Shown: positions 58,932 to 64,000 of the stretch, piece by piece
How the letters are laid out: the number at the start of each line of letters is the position of its first letter
Position numbering within the stretch: the first letter of the stretch is position 1
NCBI GenBank assembly: GCA_963682055.1
Contig: OY821742.1
Span: 30,847,060-30,911,059, forward strand
Direction of reading: 5' to 3'
DNA: 64,000 nucleotides
Origin: Primula veris
Lineage: Eukaryota; Streptophyta; Magnoliopsida; Ericales; Primulaceae
The notes under the pieces: generated by a model
What the model was told of the DNA's origin: nothing
The model's database searches: none
What the model saw: the letters and a program-made list of their open reading frames with translations, nothing else
Translations under genes and position numbers: made by a program

Positions 58932-60720
58932 CTAATTAGTCTTTTTTGAAGAATTAATAACATTATCATTATCATAGTCACCAATATCCCCCTTAGTACT
59001 AGCTCCAACTCTATCTAAATAAATAGGAATCAGTTGAGCAATGTGTTCATGGGTGTTAATTTGGTTAATGAGACTATCAAAAGCATCAAAGAGTTTAGCA
59101 TTTTTATCCTTTCTGTGGGCAACATTTTCCATTTTAAAGCCAAAATCAAGGTTCTCAAATATGTTAGAGAGCTTGACACAGTGATTATCAGTAGCCCCTT
59201 TAGCTTTAGCCTTAAGGAGATGAGTTGTTCAATCAGCAAAGAATCTCCATTGTCTATGGAGATAAATGTATTTCCCTCTTTAAATTTGATATTTTTAGTT
59301 TTTTTGAATTTTTTATTAGGAGCAGACTTAACACCAACTTCAATCCATTCCCCATTAGTATCATGTAAGGGCGTAACATTAGCCTTATTTTTTCTTTTGA
59401 GGAGGCAAAATTTAGGCAAATGTCCATATTCCTTACAGAACTCACAGTGCTTAGGGATCCAAGGGTATTTAGCATTAACAACAAACACTTCACCAGTCTC
59501 ATCATGTACATGAATATCAGAGGGGAACTCACTGTCTATATTAACTTCTACAAAAATGATGGCATAATCAATTCTATTCAAAGCAGAAGTTTGTTCATCG
59601 GCATATAAGGGGTTACCAATTTTGCTAGCAACATGGCTAAATCCAATGTCATTCCAGAGATTTAAAGGAAGCCCAAAAAAATGGACCCAAATGGGTATGG
59701 TTTTAAAGCTTTCCTTAAGACAATTAGTATTAGCATCCCAAGCTTTAAGAAACAAAGGCTTATTAAGAAAGAACCAAGGTCCTTTTTTAAGCACACTCTC
59801 AACACCCAATTGATTAAAAAATCTGAAAATATAAACACCATTACCAGCAGGTATAATTTTAGAAAAACCAAATCTAGACCATTTAATTTGTGCTTATTTG
59901 AGGATAGTATGAAATGGGAGGCCACTTCCCATGAAGTAACCCAGAATATTGTTTTTCCATAGTTCAGCACCCACAACAGTCACTCTACGAGGTAGGATCA
60001 CTCTTTCAGAGTTAGATTTAACAAAATTAAGAGATATTTTTTCTATGGGCAAATGGGTTTCAAAGAAAAGAGAGCCCTCAACAGCCTCAAAGGAAGGCTT
60101 ACCTTTTTTAGTAACATCAATATCATCTTTATTATTAATAGAACTTAAAGTTTTAGATAAAAATTCCACTTTAGGACAAGCAAAATTCCATATACTGATA
60201 ATAGGGGTTACATTAGCTTTATTAACGGCTAGTTTTTCAACTTTTTCTAATTCAGGAAAAAGACATTTGCAAACAGTGTTATTGTCAGTAGTATCAAAGA
60301 AATAATTACCTTTAGGTAAAAGATGACCGTTAAGGGGTAAAAAGGTAATTAGCTCATCTTTCCCAAAATTCCCAACCATGGATTCATTTCGGACCCTAAC
60401 ATCCTCCATCTCTGTCTCTTTTGCCTAGCTCTTTACGGCATAAGGTTAGGAGAACTCGCCATCCTCGTTATCCACCTCCTTTGGGGAAGTGGTCGTCCTT
60501 AAATTGGGGCTTTTATCATAATCCGGAGCTCCTTTTATAGCAGCAGCCTTGGGCGTAAATTTTTTGTCTCCATTAGAAGTATGGAGACCTAAATCAATAA
60601 TAAGCTCACCGGAGAGCTCTATGTTTTTTGTGATGTAATCCCCTTTAATTTGGGATTGGATTGACTCACTTTTATTAGCAAAAGCCCTCAATTCAGCACT
60701 AATATCAGCATCCTGATCAT
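58932..60720 (-). pseudogene. LINE F ORF1: DUF4283-like domain and zinc knuckle
   Basis: Three overlapping frames on the minus strand make up ORF1. The N-terminal part (60691-60446) has LSGELIIDLGLHTSN. The next (60409-59894) has LPIEKISLNFVKSNSERV and ELWKNNILGYFMGSGLPFH. After a break, 59809-59030 (259 codons) has KKGPWFFLNKPLFLKAWD, PIWVHFFGLPLNLWND and the knuckle CEFCKEYGHLPKFC (C-x2-C-x4-H-x4-C, at about 59405-59446) followed by a Lys-rich region. This is the usual DUF4283 plus zf-CCHC layout of plant LINE ORF1 RNA-binding proteins. A third short frame (59132-58932) probably ends ORF1. The breaks could be true frameshifts. Confidence 0.85.
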
Positions 60721-61022
60721 ATCCTCATTTTCTCCCACATCACTAGGTGATACGTGGGTGTTTAGGGGGGAATCCAAGACGATTATCGATTAGGTAAAGG
60801 GTCTGAGTTAGGAGTTAGGAGGGGTGTATAGGTCAGAATACCTCTTGTATTCATAAAAAAAGGGAGGTTCCATAGATGAATAGGACATAGTTGACATAGA
60901 AGACATGCTTAGAGATAAAGGTTTAGATTAATAATAGTGATGAGAGCCACAATGGATCTATGTTATCTCTCTTAGGGACCTTCTCTCTCTAGACATTCTA
61001 AGGTGAATATTGTATCTTTTTC

Positions 61023-61037
61023 CTTAATGGTTTTTTT
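61023..61037. repeat. Right target-site duplication of LINE F
   Basis: CTTAATGG plus seven T, matching 33774-33788. It lies at the 5' end of the minus-strand LINE. Confidence 0.8.
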
Positions 61038-63600
61038 AGCTTTGACTTGATTTCATGATCTGGACAGATCTGTTATTTTGGTTGTGTCTTTAACGGGAGT
61101 ATTTTTTTTTTTGGATGTGAATAGAAAAGGCATCTAGCCGTTTCTTTATGATGAATATTTGTGTATGTTGACAATTGCAAGGCCCAAAAACACTTGTTTT
61201 TTTCATCCATTTTGTCGAAGGAATAACACATTTCACATATGGAGTTTGATCTTGAAAAAGCTTGAGCAAATGGAATAAATGGGTTGCCCAACAATTATCA
61301 GAATAAATCATCTTTTTTACAAAAATATAGTCGCAACTCCTACTTGGGTAAAGAAGGTTTAATTATGTTCCCCCAAACAGTTAGCTTTTTTGTGTATGTG
61401 GATATTCGGAAGTGATAACTATGACCACTTTAGAAGAATTGGTGGTGCATGATGGGGAAAGAGCAGGGCAAGAGGATAAAACTGAATCCAAAGTGGGACG
61501 GAAAAAAGAAAAATAAAAAAGATTGGATGAAGCTGCTTCAAGCCATTGTGAAAATGAACCATTTTCATAATTAAAGGATTGGTAAGCTGATCCAACTGAA
61601 GGTATAGCTCATCACCTTGTCTAAATATAGCGCCATTAAGGAGAGTTAATTTCAGTGAGCCGAGAAAGTTGCTGCTTTTGTTAGAAGAAAGAAAGGTTCT
61701 GTCATATCACATACAAATAGGATCAAATATAGAGAACTTTTACATGAAGCTTCCGACATTCTCAAACCAGTGATTCCAGACTTTGGGCAGCATTATGTTG
61801 AAAGAAAAAAAAACTTGATGCAATGTGGTCTAAATCATTCATAAAGACGAGGTTCCATTATAAACAAAGAGCTTGATGCCATGGATGAGTGAGGATATAA
61901 GTTTCGAAAATTAGTTCTATTATCAACCCAAAAAAGTAAGAACTCTATTTAAAATCATTTCTGCCCCCTCGACTTAGTCCTTGATGATACATGTGAAAGT
62001 CCTTAAAATATACTATATATAATTCTGGCTTCAAATTCTTACAATTATTGCAGAAGGTTCATATCTGACGTTCTCCATCTGTCCTCTTAGTAACACTCTA
62101 TACTTCCATGAAGATATTAGTCTGTAGTGTATATACTGTTAAAGTAATTACAACAGGGATCGTTTGACGCATTCATTTGATTCATCTGTCACATTCTCTA
62201 CGGTACATTTGGCCTTTCCCCATGAACATTCTTATTCATTATTCGTTTCTTGGTTGTGTTGTGTTTAGTTTTTCTGGTGATATTTAGTTACACTAGTTTT
62301 GGTTTTATATGGGTTGATGAAGTCTTGCCATTAAATTTTATGTGCTAAACTAGACAAAAAAATCAATTAATATGTGAATAAAATCCCAACTTCCGTTCTC
62401 TAAATAATTTAAAACTTATCTGTACCATGTTGACAATAAGAATTTAGTGTTATATTTGTTTTTTTTATATTCACTAATATATTTTCTTGTCTCCGAATTA
62501 AATAAGAAAAGTGCACCAAAATTTATCCTAAAACTTAGGTGCCGAGTTGTTAAGGCCACCCCTGTAGGCAACCATTGTTTGTATTGCACTTGCATATATA
62601 GCAAGGGTATAAACGTCTTAATTGGTCCATTCAAATTTCAGAATATAGTTATACAACCCCTCCGTTTCCTCGCAAAAAATTGTTTGATTCGGGTACCATT
62701 TGATATATGGCATTACAATTTCCGTACAGGTCATTAGTTCTGGAAAATATAGAAAAATGCACAGAAAACTATTTTCGAAAATTCATAAATAAGAATCTGC
62801 ATACCAGAATAACTCGATTCGAAGTGGAGAACGTACACCAATATCCCTTTTACCTCCACGCTACCCATTTCATCCATTCGGCCACATTTGATAAACCAAA
62901 ATTCAGTTTTCGTATGGGTCGACGAAACAACAAAATGAGCAAAAATAGGCACTTTGCTCAACTTCAACACTAACAACCTTGTTATGCTCGAATCTACCGA
63001 AAAAGATACAAGCCACACTTATCCATCGTTGTTACGCCTCAACCAAAATTAAGTCCAAAGTAATGTCGATTATCATTTGAATAAGTTGAACTTTTTCACA
63101 GGTAAATTAAGATGATAAAATATATTGTGCAAACTCGGACTTAAAAGCAATTCTTTTAATACCACGATTTTCAACCATGCTTCAAACAAGAATTCTACCG
63201 AAAATATTAAAGGATTTCTTAGTAGAATACAATTTTTGAGATAATAGTACAAATCTCCAAATCCAAACATAAAAACGCTAACTTTTCTTTTCAGCCTTTC
63301 ACCGAACACCTTTAATTCCTAATTACTCTTTTTAATAACTATCCCACTTTTTCTCCCATAAACATCCCTATTATTTCCAAACCCATTTAGATATCCGATA
63401 TCAAAATTTTCACCAAATAAATTACTAATCACGTTTCTAACAATTTACCGTCAATTTAATCATTAATAACCGGCAGTTGAGTCCGGTAAAGTGAAGCATA
63501 TACACTCGTAGATAAAAAAGATTCAAAATGTTCATCATTGAGACTAAATGCTAGATTATAAACAAAATCATATTACTTAAATGAGTATACATTTTCTTTT
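61038..63600. other. Unassigned DNA right of LINE F
   Basis: I see no reliable gene or element here. Short frames (for example 62447-62737 + and 63309-63073 -) overlap each other on opposite strands and carry no motif. Segments at about 61480-61860 contain short readable stretches (for example MMGKEQGKRIKLNPKWDGKK in the frame near 61450) that could be pieces of a degraded gene, but stops intervene and I cannot assign them. This is probably the host or older transposon sequence into which LINE F jumped. Confidence 0.35.
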
Positions 63601-63704
63601 TCCGTCAAAATTCCGAAATTAATTGAACCCTTAGCTTGTTGCTCCAATTTACCCATCACGGGCTTGTCATTTCCGCGTCAAATAAGCTTTCCAATTTCGG
63701 GTTT

Positions 63705-63840
63705 TCCACATGGCCCATGAAGATCCCTTGCGGGCCCCACATCATTCGCACCCTTCCCGGGTGTGTTGGGTTGTCGATGGGCCGTGATCATTGCAGGGTC
63801 ACCCTCTATCCGCCGCCTAAGGTTTTTCATGGGCCCAACA
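63705..63840. promoter_or_regulatory. Cluster of GGGCC/TGGGCC (site II, TCP-type) motifs
   Basis: Four motifs lie within about 130 bp: TGGCCCATG (63711), GGGCCCCAC (63732), ATGGGCC (63777) and ATGGGCCCAACA (63829). Plant site II elements (TGGGCC/T) and TCP-factor sites (GGGCCCAC) cluster in promoters of growth and housekeeping genes. The stretch is GC-richer than everything around it. If it is a promoter, the gene may begin beyond 64000 (+) or, less likely, to the left. No start codon or exon can be assigned inside the window. Confidence 0.3.
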
Positions 63841-64000
63841 ACCATGTTATTGCTACACCATTTGGTAAATATTTTTACGACCATATCCTCAATTTATTTG
63901 CTACCCTCTATTAAATTCGTCAATGCTTCATTGATTTTGTTCGACTTCATACCTCTTCCCATCGTCGTTCTCCTAAAACAAATCCGTTTTTTAGATCAAG

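Larger units (their letters stand above)
33782..61022 (-). mobile_element. LINE F: near full-length plant LINE interrupted by the 20.6-kb array
   Basis: On the minus strand: about 300 bp of leader (61022-60721), ORF1 (60720-58932), ORF2 start at 58753, insertion of the array (57694-37132), ORF2 continuation to 34524, 3' UTR and poly(A) (T run 33782-33793). The probable duplication at both ends is CTTAATGG. Removing the array and one TTTTT gives about 6.67 kb, normal for a plant LINE. Unlike LINEs A, B and E it has no RNase H domain: ORF2 ends soon after the zinc-binding RT tail. Few stops interrupt it, so it is younger or less decayed than the left-hand LINEs. Confidence 0.9.

Noticed and set aside
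59034..59513. 159-codon frame on the + strand
   Set aside because: It is the reverse complement of the LINE F ORF1, whose zinc knuckle and DUF4283-like motifs are on the minus strand.
62416..62737. Opposite-strand frames of 72 and 96 codons
   Set aside because: They overlap each other, have no recognisable domain and biased AT-rich composition; no support for a gene.

Overview
This is nuclear DNA of a flowering plant. It is AT-rich and carries plant-type LINEs (zinc-knuckle ORF1, AP endonuclease, reverse transcriptase, sometimes RNase H), Ty1/copia and Ty3/gypsy-like LTR elements primed by initiator tRNA-Met, and small non-autonomous elements. I could not identify the species. No intact host gene is visible. 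Almost every recognisable stretch is a transposon, and most transposons sit inside another one.

Left block (about 1.5-21 kb). After about 1.5 kb of unassigned DNA and a gypsy-like LTR remnant comes a 5'-truncated + strand LINE (LINE A), split into five pieces. The insertions are, in order: a 2.2-kb solo LTR (3943-6145, target duplication CCTTC); a minus-strand copia element that keeps only gag (7206-10793); a complete minus-strand LINE (LINE B, 10928-19200, 16-bp target duplication) that itself holds a third LINE (LINE E, 11794-14097); and two short minus-strand LINE tails side by side (LINE C and LINE D, 19690-20693). The reading frame of LINE A can be followed across these insertions.

Middle block (about 21-34 kb). 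It holds a 1.3-kb miniature LTR element (21620-22944), a gene-like repeat that occurs again inverted at 32.3-33.2 kb and in part at 2.8 kb, and a probable MITE whose right terminal repeat is split by a 7.2-kb decayed + strand copia element (24143-31388). A possible F-box-like exon and a LINE tail lie near 31.5-32.2 kb.

Right block (about 33.8-61 kb). A near full-length minus-strand LINE (LINE F, about 6.7 kb without its insertion) carries in its ORF2 a 20,563-bp array of one LTR retrotransposon: LTR-internal-LTR-internal-LTR-internal-LTR, with periods of 6118, 6118 and 6122 bp. The whole array has a single 5-bp target duplication (TTTTT), and removing it restores the LINE frame. Each unit has a 2.2-kb LTR, a tRNA-Met primer site, a 3913-bp internal region with no coding capacity that I can see, and a polypurine tract. 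It is a LARD-like non-autonomous element of the same family as the solo LTR in LINE A. This array is the most unusual object in the window.

The last 3 kb (61-64 kb) is unassigned, with a GC-richer, promoter-like cluster of GGGCCC-type motifs near the right edge. All element boundaries were read by eye. Those with target duplications are firm; the others may be off by tens of bases.
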